From NCBI RefSeq assembly GCF_027942865.1, contig NC_134510.1, positions 26,157,209 to 26,221,208 on the forward strand: a stretch of 64,000 nucleotides of DNA, given 5' to 3'. This stretch comes from Odontesthes bonariensis. Lineage: Eukaryota; Chordata; Actinopteri; Atheriniformes; Atherinopsidae. Numbering within the stretch: position 1 is the first letter of the stretch; the number at the start of each line of letters is the position of its first letter. The position numbers and the translations under genes are program-made. The notes under the pieces were generated by a model, which did not search any database, was not told the origin of the DNA, and saw only the letters and a list, made by a program, of their open reading frames with translations. This document shows, piece by piece, positions 47,001 through 59,429 of this stretch.

Positions 47001-50000
47001 GTGCATGATTTTAAATTTCAGAGGATAGCGGGGTCCTCTCTTCCACTTCCAACTCAGGAGGAATTTGCCGCCAAGAGAGCAAGGACACATGGTACGTGTT
47101 AATGCGGTGTAGCCCATCTGCACTCAAGTTAAAATAGGTTTCTCTGTGTCCAACATTGTTGTTGTCTGTATCCGTTTCCCTGGAGACACGAGGTGTTGTC
47201 TGAACAAAAGGGTTTATCTGTCTGTCCGGTTTTACAACAGCTGCTTTAACACTTTACGCAGCTCTAAAACATTTACTCGTCAGCAGCCACGTGATCAACG
47301 AAGTTTTTTTTTTTTTTATTATTATTATTATTTAGACTATTATTTGAATGATCAATATAGCAGAGTGGTTGCTTTAGCATGCAGCTGCCTACAGGCACCG
47401 CACCCACTGAGTGACGCAATCACAGCAGGGTCGTACAAAGTTTGCTTCGAGGAGCATTTGATGTTCCCAGAGCTCGCAGCGAGCAGTTAAACTCGTAACA
47501 CTCAGAGGTTGCTGTTGTTTTATTGTGTGCTCGTCCATCTCTGCTGCAGAGTCCATGGAGTTCAGCCTTGATGCCGACAGTCCCATCAACACTCCCGTTC
47601 TGCCATGCACTCCTGACTTTTACCACTCTCACTGCCAGCAGGTAAATTGCTTCTCTTTAACAGGGCAGCGTAGCTCCGTTCCGACTTATCTGAAGCCTCT
47701 AGATGAAGAGATGCAGGAACCGATGGGTTTTAAAGAATGTCACAAACATTCGTGTGATCATTTCACTATTGGCTCCTCTATCTCGTGTCCAGTCTTACAG
47801 AATGAATTCGTCTCCTCGGGGCTTTGCCTTGGTGATCAGTAATGTGAGCTTCGACCCTCTGGCTGCTCCCGAACTCGACCCCAGGAAGGGAGGTGAGGTG
47901 GATGACGAGGTCCTCAGGAAGGTCTTCACAGAGTTGGATTATCTCGTCAGCGTCCACAGAAACCTCACCGCTCAGGTAAGACCCCCGTAGTCGCTGCTTG
48001 AATATGTTGTTACAGGATTCATCTTATTTATGCAATAAACGTATTAGAGCAAGTTAATTCTAAACCTGAGCAACCTTTTGTCCTGAAATGCGTTTGTGAA
48101 AGTCACTTGTTTAGTTAAGTAGTTCTGTTTAAGTGGGGTTGGTGAACTGATGCAGTATAGGTCCCTCAGTACCATATTTGTTTGTTTAGCCCAGTTTAAC
48201 TGCTCTGCTGCTGATGGAAGAAGGTGACGATCACGAAGCAAACACTTTGAATTATTGTCATGCATTCTGAGAAATTCTGACTGGATTGTCTTGTTCTGTC
48301 TCTAAAAGGAATAAAGCTGACAAAAATTTAAAGGGGCAGCTGTGAGTTTGCCCATGTGTATCGACTATACTCCTGTTTCTTTTTGTGCAGGACATGAGGA
48401 CTTGCATTGAGAATTTCTGCAGACGGCCAGAACACCGCACAGTGGACAGCTGTGTGGTGTGTCTGCTCTCCCACGGGGTGGAGGGAGCAGTTTACGGCAC
48501 AGACGGACAACTCCTGCAGGTGAGTTTGTCTGATGCGTTGCCGTTTTGATTTTTTTTTCCTTCATGGAGAAAGATGCTGCATATGTTATTTTTTAAGACG
48601 TTTAATGTGTTAATCACTCTGTCACTTTCAGCTGGACTGGGTGTTTCAGTCTTTTGACAATGCGCATTGTCCGCTGCTACAAAACAAACCGAAGATGTTT
48701 TTCATCCAGGCCTGCAGAGGAGGTGAGAGATAATTATGAAATAAACATATTTCAAAGACTGCACAAGTCTGAGCATGACTTTGGAGTATTTGCGTTAAAT
48801 GTTTGACACATTATGGAAAAGTGTAAGAGCCAGAGAGCAGACAGGTACCAGACTCTAAATCCACAAGCCCAGATGCTGCTTGCTGTCACTTCCCAGACCA
48901 CTGCGAGAGGAGCTGTTGATGCCAGTTTATCAGCCATCTATCGGCTACGCAGCCACAAATTGGGTCACACATCAAACACAAGCGTAATGCAAAAAGCAGC
49001 TCAGTAACCATGACACAAATCTGTTACTTGACAAGCCCCCAGCAAATTATCGTCTGTGATTTAGGTGAAGGCCTGACTACGCACCTGATGATGCTCATAA
49101 CAAATCCTCAGACCCCTCCGGTGAAAATCTAATTACTTAACACAATCCCTCAGTCCACCACAGTTGTGCTGCTGAGAGGCTATTAGATTGGCTTTGCTAC
49201 TGCCACTCAAAATAACTTCCAGAAAGAAAGAACAATGATATATTTCTACTATTCATGGTTTTGTGGTTAAATTCTTGTTAATAAATGACCTAAATTGAAT
49301 ATTTGGGTTACATGAGAAACATAGAGAAAATGGTCAAAATTGAATGGTGTTTTTGCCCTGCTGAAGATGAGTCAAAGAATCCATTTGATTGCAGAATTTT
49401 ATGGTGGAAATCAAGTCAAGACCTCTTAAGTTGAGTCTGAGGCAAGTCTGCTTGGTATGAGACCAAGCAGCTCCAGGATAGACTGAGTCCTTTTTAGATT
49501 TCAGTGTTTGTGAAGACTTTTTAGACCTCAGTTTAACTCTGTCAATGCCAAACACTGTCGGGACAGTGTGAGCCGCAGCTTCAGCGCTCCTTTATCACTA
49601 CAACAGGTGTTCAGGTGCAGCGTGGGTTTGTGGATCACCTGCAAGCGTGACATTTTAGAGCAAAGTGCTTCTAAAACAGGTGCTGTGATACTGTCCAGTG
49701 TCATTGACCTAAAGTGCCTCAGGATTTGGATTCCGTCAAAGGTTAGAAATCATTTTTAGTGTAAATCGAAGCTTTTTTTTTTTTGGTCTGTCAGACGAGA
49801 TGGACTGTGGAGTGGAGCAGATAGATGGCCCAGCGAGGACTTTGTCCCCAGGCTGCGAACAGCGGGATGCTGGGAGGGAAGGACAGGGGGACGCAGACTC
49901 CAGACAGAGAGCGAACTTGGGGAGGCCCAGGATTAAACTACCGCAGCGGTCGGACATGATCTGTGGCTTTGCATCTCTCAAAGGTCAGACAATCTGTAAG

Positions 50001-51285
50001 TTTTTTTTGTTTTTTTTGCCATTTGCTGTTCTGGGGTTGATTTATTCATGAAATGTGAAACCATATTAATTGACTGAATAAATAATATAAAGGAATACAA
50101 AGAAGGCAGCAGAGATGAGGAGTAATGGCCCTGTAGTTTCATTCTTTATTTCAGCAAGAGCTAACAGGAGTCTAAACTAGTCAATAAGACATTGAAGTGT
50201 TGATCTTCAGTGTGTTAGATTTAAGACTGACCTGAGCAGGGCTTCTCAAAGTATGTGACCGTTGGCGTCCTCTCAAACAGAGCTTAAAAGGGACATTCCC
50301 TCAGTCTTCCTCAGTGTACTTAGTTTTGCCCAAATCCTTTATGCCTATGGGATCATAACCGTGGTACCTGATCCCGCAGACACTCAGCAAGTGAGCCAAG
50401 AAAGCCAAAAATGCCCCTTGTGGCAGTCTAAATACTGTGGTAAACAGAAATTTAAAACAGATCTATTCACATATAGATTAGTTTCTGACTCTGGAAAATG
50501 AAGAAAAAACAGTAGAACTCCTCCAAAGCTAATGTTTCTCAGAGCTGTATATTAGGAAATCTCACACATCCAGCCCTTTCTTTCCATAACTAATATTGTA
50601 TTTCTTCATTTCCGTTAATACGCCTGGTGAGGCGCATGTTTCGCTGCAAAAGAATCAAAAACAAGAGAAAGCTTTGCCAAAAGCTGTGGAATGTTCCTGC
50701 TATTGAATGTTAAAGTCAAGTTGTTGTTGTTTATCACGCGGCACAGTTAGAAAATGTCTACTTTGAACATGGATTTTGGGCATGTTATTGGTATGTGAGA
50801 AATAATTTATAATTAAAACACTCAAATGTGAAAAATACTTTTTGTTTTGATTTTAGGGGATATCTCCTTGTATTGCGCGCTGTGTCCTTGAGCCTCATCT
50901 TGAAGTACTAAGGCTTTTATTTTCTTTTTATATCTTCCTTTTAAGGCACAGCAGCCATGCGAAACACCAAGAGAGGGTCCTGGTTCATCCAGGAACTGAA
51001 CTCATCACTCCGTCTTCATTCCAGAGACACACACCTTTCAGACATCCTGGTGCAGGTGAAGGACGTCTCTTTCACTCTTATACCCTGCAGTCTTAATACG
51101 ATTCTCCAAAACGCATCACTAATCTTCCCGCCGTGTTGCTCTGTCTCCAGGTGAACGGGCGTATCAAGGAGAGGGAGGGCTACGCCCCGGGCACCGCCCA
51201 CCACCGCTGCAAAGAGATGTCCGAGTTCACCAGCTCCCTCTGCAAAGACCTCTACCTTTTCCCCAAGTACCAGCCCCAGTATTGA
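44027..51285 (+). CDS. casp2: Caspase-2
   Basis: Initiator cysteine protease activated through its CARD on the PIDDosome. Twelve coding exons join in phase: 44027-44176, 46088-46258, 46371-46439, 46617-46799, 47022-47091, 47550-47641, 47793-47975, 48391-48519, 48632-48722, 49795-49983, 50946-51055, 51151-51285, giving 523 residues (human about 452). The CARD spans the first two exons ([20 protein letters not shown] ... [20 protein letters not shown]). An Arg/Glu/Lys-rich linker from exons 3 and 4 (residues 108-191) accounts for the extra length. The large subunit has [22 protein letters not shown], catalytic His334 in LLSHGVEG and Cys377 in FFIQACRG. After an Asp-containing linker the small subunit has [20 protein letters not shown] and [18 protein letters not shown]. 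All catalytic elements look intact. Confidence 0.97.
44449..44492. repeat. Perfect 16-bp hairpin in casp2 intron 1
   Basis: GGGTGTATCACATGGA (44449-44464) and its exact complement TCCATGTGATACACCC (44477-44492) enclose 12 bases. An imperfect extra copy of one arm region (tatttatcacctggaaacac) lies just upstream, suggesting a local duplication then inversion. Confidence 0.8.
45216..45254. repeat. Perfect 15-bp hairpin in casp2 intron 1
   Basis: AAATGCATTCTCATC (45216-45230) and GATGAGAATGCATTT (45240-45254) are exact inverted repeats around 9 bases. Confidence 0.8.
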
Positions 51286-52811
51286 CATGCAAAAGTGCAC
51301 TTTAGATTACCGCACACAGATCATTCCTCGCATCGAAGCCTCTGCAGTGGAGGCACCACGACTGTTTGTCACACATCTACTGCCACGCATTCCCCCCGTT
51401 ACAACTTCACATGGAAAAAAAAGTGTCTTCTTTCCCCATTCAAACCACAGACGTGCATGTGAGAACACACTCACGCAAGTCTTCAAAGGAGAAAGAAGCA
51501 AGCTTATGCTAATCTACATGTACTCGGAAAAGGGTGACAAAACACACTCATGTATCTGTGTGTCTGTGTCTATGCCAGTTAGAGGGTTTATATGTTAATC
51601 CTGTTCAGTCAAACTGCACAGCTACTCTTGAGGTTTCACAAAATCCTCTTTTTAAAAGTTATTTTGTACACAGATCTATTTTTGTGCCTTAATTTTGTAT
51701 GAAATTGTTTTTATAAGGATTTGTAAGCCCATTCTTTTATTTGTACGTTTGTTGTGACCGTTTCTAGTTTTTAGTATACCGACAGGCAGGGGGCAGCACT
51801 GCAGAGACGAGTGCGTGTCATCATTTCTCGATCACCACTATTGTTTATGTCCTCCTGTTCAAAGTGATCCATAATGTCTTGATTGCAGACAGCTATGGCA
51901 TTAGTTACAGCCAGATATATTTCTTATAAAACAGTAGATGTTTTAAAACGCTCAAAGAGAACATGTGTTTTACCCTCAATTTGCCTTATGAGGAGTGGGG
52001 GGGGGCAGCTTCAAAAGGAGGTTTTGAAGAAACTTAGTAATTTATTTCTATGCTTTTGCTTGCGAATGTTAAGTCAAGAAAAACGAATCAGCATTTAGAC
52101 TTTAAATTTCATGACTACACCCACTGACATCCAGTAAATTTCTCCTGTCCATGTCAGGGTGGTGGGCTGGAATGTGGTGCTACTTTTTGGGGTCATTCAC
52201 CTACGTGAGAAACTCTGACCTTCATTTCTAGTGTTTCTCTCTGTGTGGGAGTTGTACTTTTACTGTCCCCGTTGTATTCTCTGCTGTTCCTGATATAGTG
52301 AGGATAAGCAATGTCTTCCATAAACAATATGCAGTTTCCTACAGCAGCCTGTGCCATGTGAGGGCGATCCGTTAGAAGAACTTATGAACATGGTGGCGCT
52401 TTCATAGTGCGCCCGTCCACGCAAAGACGTGTGTTTCTGAAGGCTGTGGGAGCATCGAAGAACCCTGACAAGACGGACAGAGTGTGTTCAGCTACAGCAG
52501 TGTTGTATAAAGGAAACCAGAGTATGTGGTTGAAACAGTATTGGTTGGTGACCATCTGTAAACAGTAAAAGATGCTGTGTGTGAGGCGGTCGTGTTTACT
52601 GTGGTTCGCAGATCATGAAAGGTGTGGCACTCGCACCTTTTTATGATCTGCTTTTTAATAATTAAGAGATGTAATTTAAAGAGACAATTGTGTAAAAGCG
52701 GAAGAGTTTTGAAGGTTGATGAATGTTGCCAAGCTCTGCTGAACTGCTGTGTGTGGGGGGGCAAAGATATGTTATTTCTGTCATCACCTATGACTGCCAA
52801 ATGTTCCGTAC

Positions 52812-52817
52812 AATAAA
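52812..52817 (+). other. Candidate casp2 polyadenylation signal
   Basis: AATAAA about 1.5 kb after the casp2 stop. The sequence between has no other gene and would be the 3' untranslated region. Confidence 0.4.
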
Positions 52818-55800
52818 CAAGCTATGGCTCTTAAGAAAGAAAAAAATATTCATTCATCTGTTTGTTTTTTTTGTGCATGGGCCCAAATGTGTGTGCGTCT
52901 TCCTGCGATGGTGTGTTGGAGCTGCATCCCGCACCATGAATGCGGGGCCTCTGCATGAATGTACACTGCGGCTGCTCCTGTGCATGCTTCACTGTATTTG
53001 ATCCCCCTTGTTGCTGTGTTTGTGTGTGTTGTTGCCAGCGTACAGCCCGTCCTCCCCGTTCTCAGGTATAGTATAACTGGCTCCCCACTATTTCGCTGCG
53101 CTCAGGTCTCGCCGTGCCGCGACCGGGATGTATGTTTCTCTCACACTGCCTGATAATGTTCTTAGTGTATCAGATAGAGGCCCAGCCAGCTGTCCACAGT
53201 CATTCTCCTTTGACACACACACACACGCTGGTGATCAGAGGAACACATTTCTCACTGGCCTCAGATGGAGCTGTGAGATTAGGATGTTATGTGCTCGTGT
53301 GTGGACCATAAAGCAGGGCGGGGTTAAGGGCGGATGTCTGTTTGTCTTTGTGGTGGTTATAATGGCCGCCTGTCTCATGAGGCTGAGAGGAGAAGAAAGC
53401 GGAGGAGAAACCATCTGATGAACTAGAGACTTTTCAGATGAACTTGTCTGACAGGGCGGTTGTCTCTCTTGTGGAGCAGAGGCCTGTGAGCTTTTCAGCC
53501 TTTACAGCACAGATCTCTTCCTGTATTTGCTCCCTCTGGCTATCTGAACCTGCTGTAGGTTTAAGCAATATGGAGATCACCTTACTGTTAAAGTATTTCG
53601 GGGTGTGTGTTTTTCGGCGAGAGGGTACGTTTAGGGATGAGAGAACTGCCATAGCATGTGAGTATTATGGGGATTGCCTTGCAGCATTGGCTGATAAGGT
53701 GTGAGCTGTCATAGGGGTGTCGTGTGCACCTTCCCGCTCACGTTGCAGGGGCAGCCCTTTAGAGGGGTGCCCTTCCAACTCCTACCCCCACCACCGCTGT
53801 CCAAACAAGAACAGGCCATCCAAACACACACACACACACACATCTAATGGCTGGCTGGCAGGGAGGGTGCTGCAAGAGCAACAAGTTATGTTTGTGTGTA
53901 TGTGTGCGTTATTCGGTGTCTGCAGTTCTAATAAAGGAAAGCGCTGTGTCCTTCTCTGCCTCATCAGATGGCTTCGCTCGGCTTTGTCTGGCCGTCTGAT
54001 TTCTGTCTGTGTGTCTGTCAGTCCTGCAGGGGAGCTGGATGGCTCGCAGCCTCTGGATCATCTGGAGAAGAGCGCGTTCAGGAAGATCTCATTTGTGCTT
54101 TCGTGATTGCGTCTTTTGGAGAAGCGTCTTTAAGATCAGGTTTCCAGGACATTGGGAAACTTAAGAAGATGTTTGCGTGTTTATATGACCTGGTGTAAAG
54201 AGTGTATATATAAGACGGAGCTTGTGCGTATGTGTGTGCGTATGGTTTTGCCAACGCCATTGGAAATGCTGGAGTGTCCAGCAAGGTTATTTTTGGATCA
54301 GTGACAGAGTGTCAATGGCTGCAGATGCGTCGCAAAGGAAGGCTCTGAGATACCAGCAGACCCTGGTAGGTCTTTCCCAGTCTACCTTTACCTGCCTGCC
54401 TGTTTGCTGTCCTGTTCTTGTTTTTAAAAACTGTTGACTTTCTCTTCATGCTCTGCCACCACACCTACTTCGTCTCTCCTGTTTACCTGTCACTAAATCT
54501 TCTCCCGTCGTTCTTCTCTGTAGTTATAGTTTCCGTCTGGTTTCAGTTCTGCTTTCTCTTCCTCCAGTGAGTTCCTGGTCACTTGTTTTTTTCTCTCTGC
54601 TGCATCCTTTTGCTTCGGCGTTCTTGTTTCTCTGTTACATCACACCAACTGCTCCTCATGTCCAACTGTCAATCGGTGCTCCTCATCTCGGCTCGCTTCC
54701 TCTGTTGCGTTTTTTTTGAGAAAGATTTCTGCAACTTCATCTCAAGTTCAGCAGCCCTCAAACACATTAACAGTCGGCAGAGTTTTACACCGCCCACGTC
54801 GCCAAACGCTGTGCGAAGGCGATAAATGCAAACTCATCCCTGCAGTAAACAGGAATTTCATTATTTGGCTTTCAAAAATCAAGCTTTTGCTTGATCTCTT
54901 ACCTTTGTACATTTGTTCTTTGTGCCACCTGTACATCTACTCAAGCTGCAGCCTTGTAAAGCCATCTCTTTTTTTATGTGTTAGTGGTTATAAATACCTA
55001 TATACAGGGAACCTGAGCAGACAGGTTAGATATACGTGCTGAAATGAAGTCATGTCACCATGTCATCTGTTTAAAAGCTCATCAGGAGTGATTCTCCCAG
55101 AAACGTTTTGGCGCGTCTCGAGCCATTTAACAACATTGACTTTTTATTTTTGCATTTTTATCCAAACCCATTAGCAAACGACTCGCAAACTGTTGTTTTT
55201 TGCAGAGTTGATTGTGTGTTATTAGACGTGATAATGAGCAATCAAGGCAGGAATAGCTTGGGGGGGAGGTGTATATAATTGTAAATAACAAAGAGGTGCC
55301 ATTACAACAGCGTGTTGATACTTTCCCCTCCTCTTCGAGACCATGGACCATTTCCCAAAGCAAATCCCTGACCCGCCATGAGCCTCCTGAATGCCCACAG
55401 GTCAGATAAAACTAAGAAATCTCAATCAAACTGTTTACAAGCTTAATGTCCCTGAAAAGTCACACATCTCTCAGGTGTGAAAGCTGCTGTGGCGTCTGTG
55501 TGCGAGAGACAGGAAATAAGATCCTCTGAGGATTTGAGGAGTTTATGTGTAGAGCTGTTAATAGATTGTCCTGATATGTAATTCATTTATTGATCAGGCG
55601 CAGGATTTGGCTGTGTGTATTTTCAGGTTGGCTCTCGGATTCACACCGTTGCTGCGAGTGAATGGTGGACGCCTGTGATTTTTACTGGTTAATGGCTGAA
55701 TTTGATTTAAGAAAAAGTTAAAAGTCCTTCAGAAACTCTTTTTCTGCCATTTCAATTGCTTTTAAGTAACTAGATTTAACTTTTTAGTGAGGACCAGCTT

Positions 55801-56884
55801 CACATTGAAGTATGTGGAGCTTTAAATTCAGCTGAAAGCATGCTTAAGGATCAGACTTTATATTACAGATTTAACTGATGGTTGAGTGTTGAGCAAAGTG
55901 ATGCTGTTTTAACAAGAAATACAAAAAGAAATGAAGTGGAAATAAACGAGATAAAGTTAGTGTGATTTAAAAAATGAGTGCTTCATCTGTACTAAACATT
56001 TTTAGATGATGTCCTTCACTGCCTGGCCAAAAAAGTCACCTCATGGATTTCACCAAACAGATGGTTTGGGGTAGCTTCAGTTGGACAGGTCTTGGTCAAC
56101 TGAATATACTGAACAACCAGGTTTTCCATCAACTGATATTTGATGTGCCATATTCTAGGATAACTTGGTATAAAATGCCAGAAATCTTCAGGCCTAAATT
56201 GTGAAAGAGCGGTTCAGGGAGCGTGGGTTAGAATTAAAGAAAAAGCTTAATTCGAAGCCAGTTTGAAGTTTATGTTTTGAGTCTTCATGATTTGAATTAT
56301 TACACGTTGAAGCTTACCTGCCATGATCAGACAGATACCACTTGAAATGATTTGTATTTCATCAATTTGAACTACACCAGTAGAAGTGGCGGTGTGTGCT
56401 TCACCTGGTCGACAATGCAGCATTTCTGTCTCATCTGAATGTTGTTTTGAAGAGTCGCAACAAACTTGCTTTTGAGTGTGTGAAAATTCAGCCCTTTCTT
56501 TCCCTGTAATTGCTTCTTAATTCCATATTTGTTCACAGAAAAAGTCTATTGAATGAGAGGGAATTTATCCTTAATGGATGGATTCACAACATGGAGCATC
56601 ACCATGTATCCAGTCCAAAATACTGTATAATTCAAGCCCTTATAGAAAAAAGTTTCCTTTCAGCCGGTTTCAGCTCAGTTTTGATGCCCTTTGACCCGCA
56701 AATCACCAAATTAATGCGTGCTGAGCTTGTACAGTTGTGTTATCCTCCAAGTGGCACAACTGTTGTTGACCCTTGACCTTAACAAAGAGGAAGCTCCCTC
56801 TGTGGACTCGTGTGACTCTGACAGACACACTCCAGCAAGATGGTGAGAACAGGAAGCTGTGTGTGTGTGTCTGGAGCGCACTCA

Positions 56885-56886
<2 letters not shown>

Positions 56887-56934
<48 letters not shown>
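56887..56934. repeat. (CA)24 microsatellite
   Basis: Pure dinucleotide array. Confidence 0.97.
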
Positions 56935-56938
<4 letters not shown>

Positions 56939-57368
56939 GTATGTTTGTACCTGCATTGATACAGCCGGTTGTGTGTTACAGTTTTAATGAGGGATGTGGT
57001 TAAAAAAACAGGTTGTGCAAGGAGACGAGCGGCGAAATAGATCTCATAAGTCTCAAATGTTACAGGCTGCTAAAGTGGATCATGATCACCTGCCAAATGT
57101 CTCGCACTCTGGAATGACGGGGATGTAGACGATTAAGCCATTAAACTTCATACGATATTGCTGTCACTGGATGTTTTTTTCAATTATAGATGTAGTTATA
57201 ATGTAATAACAAAACCATTAGCCATAACATCAGTGGCTTTGAGATGAAATACCACGTTGTAAAACGATGTCAATAACTTGTCATTGTTTCGTGTAAAGGT
57301 TAAAGCGCTCCATCTGTCTGCACAGCAAAGCCCCCTGGGAGAAATGGGCTGAAAAAGGGACAAACGGT

Positions 57369-57371
<3 letters not shown>

Positions 57372-57401
<30 letters not shown>
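57372..57401. repeat. (GA)15 microsatellite
   Basis: Pure dinucleotide array. Confidence 0.97.
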
Positions 57402-57404
<3 letters not shown>

Positions 57405-59369
57405 GGAGAAGTGTGGAGAAGTGTGTCAGTGAACATTGGGTCACACTGCTGCTAAAATTATCGACGAGTAAGGTTTCACCTCAAGGGTGGGGGCTTAGAT
57501 GGATGGGGACAAGGGGTGGTGAGAGGGAAAGTTTGAGTGGGGGAGAAAGGCGAAAGGCTGCCAGGAGAGTTCAGACGCAGGTGAGAACTTGGAAAGAAAC
57601 TATAAGAAACTATTTGTGGTGTTGAAAAAGTCAGGTTTCACATGTACGGTTCCTTTATTGAAGTCTGGGGGCAGAAAAACAAATGAAATACTTATCCTGT
57701 AAACGAAGATTACTATTGATTTATGTTACTTTTGGAGAACAGGGCCAAGATAACAACGGAGTACAGTCATTTTGTCCATGATGGTGACTCAGAATGAACC
57801 CCTGGAGGGATATCCTGGTACTTCACCCGATTTCTGGCCCAAGATTATTAAAAGCAGAAGTTAAAATGATTACATTCATAATTATTTCTTCTGAAAAACA
57901 TTTCCGTATGTGCCCCTCTCAAATTTAGTCTTTCTCATCAATACAAGGAGATGCAATTGTACTTTTGAGAAGTCCAACTGCATATATTGGAGGCTGACCT
58001 GAGGAAGTGACGCACTGGTTCAAGCCAGAATGAGACCCTTTGTTATATGTCACTCCAATAATCTGATGTCCTCTCTAATAAAGGCATAAAATGGTTCAAT
58101 ACACATATTGAATTTTATTGAATTATTCACAGTGACGTGCTGTAAGAAGGCCAAAGATTATGTTGAGCCAGTCTGTGGGAAAGAGAAAAAAGAAACCTGA
58201 GACTGCATCCATCCTTCCTTTATTACTATGACCATTACTATTATTTGTTCCTTCTTGTTCTCAGAAGGGGTCATTGATGAAGTTAGAGGAACTGAAATAC
58301 ACCTTAACAATAGTGATGACAATAACACCCCATAAATCAGAACCTGCAGGAGACAAAGACCCAGCACCAACACACAGAAAAATAACTGTCTCTCTGGTCC
58401 CCGATGGACCCTCAAAACACTTTACTACAGCCGGGTCATGACAGATAGTGATCCAGTTGCTTGCTTTGAAATCTCTGACTGGCCAAACCCATCCTACATC
58501 ATCGTCCTTTTTAACTCTTATATCCCTGCTCGTACTCTCAGATCTGCAGACCAGCAGCTGCTTACTGTCCCCAGGGCCGGGCTGGAAACAGAGGGTGGTT
58601 ACAGCTCCCGTCCAGCGGAAGCATCTTCCACTTAGAATAAGACAAGCCACCTCTGTCTCATCCTCCAAAGCTCTTTTATTAACTCACTCAAATAGGTGGT
58701 AGTAATGCACCTATAAGTTGAAGCTGTTTTTTTACTTATGTGATTTATTTGAGTTTGATTTTACGTATGTATGTATTTTCATGACTTTACTAAGCGCTCT
58801 CTAAACTTGTTTTTGAACAAGTCTTTTATAAAGCCTTTTATAATTGTTATAACTATCATTGCTATTGTTATTATCATCAGTCCCACAGTTGGTTGCTTTA
58901 GTGAAGCATGTCATCACTGTTGGAGGCACTGACAGGACAATATAGTATTGTTCACACTGTCCCACGCAGTGATAATATGGTTATGGTCCCCTCTCAGTCA
59001 GCAGGTATTATTTTCATACCTGAGCTTGTGTCCTGCCTTCCTGGTATCCTTCATGATCCCGCCACAGGACTCTGCTGGATCGGCCTCCCGACTGAATTAA
59101 GAGCTGCTGACAATTTATTGTCAACCCAAGTGCCTGTATTAACCTCTGGTGCTTTCCCCTTCGTTTCTGTGTGTGTGAGTGTGTGTGTGCACAGCTCTGA
59201 CTATACCTGTCAGTCACTGAAGTCTATACTGTATGAAAGCAGGTAGGGTTTGTGTCTGTCACACTGTCGTGACAGGAAAGGACAGATATAAGACACAGAT
59301 ATCCAGAGAGGGAATTACTGTACATTGGAGAAAGTGAGCAGAGACTTCCAGGAGGAACGGGCTGAAAAA

Positions 59370-59423
59370 ATGAGGGAGCGCATCAACACTTTTGAGACAG
59401 TTCTGAATATAGATCAGTTTCTG
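59370..59423 (+). CDS. Possible first coding exon of an unidentified gene
   Basis: An ATG in a good context (gaaaaaATGA) opens the frame MRERINTFETVLNIDQFL, which runs straight into a strong donor (ctg|gtaagtg). The frame is also open upstream (EKVSRDFQEERAEK), so the exon could start earlier. The peptide has ordinary amino-acid use and is not low-complexity. No downstream partner exon was found before the right edge, so the gene would have to continue beyond the window. I do not recognise it, and chance remains possible. Confidence 0.3.
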
Positions 59424-59429
59424 GTAAGT

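Larger units (their letters stand above)
52830..59300. other. Gene-poor region downstream of casp2
   Basis: Contains microsatellites (56887-56934, 57372-57401) and short CA-rich runs near 53.2 and 53.83 kb. I found no exon with convincing frame and splice signals. The many short frames in both strands show no protein family I know. Confidence 0.5.

Noticed and set aside
53114-54437. Several overlapping plus-strand frames of 65-129 codons downstream of casp2
   Set aside because: None shows recognisable motifs or good paired splice sites, and they include CA-rich simple sequence.
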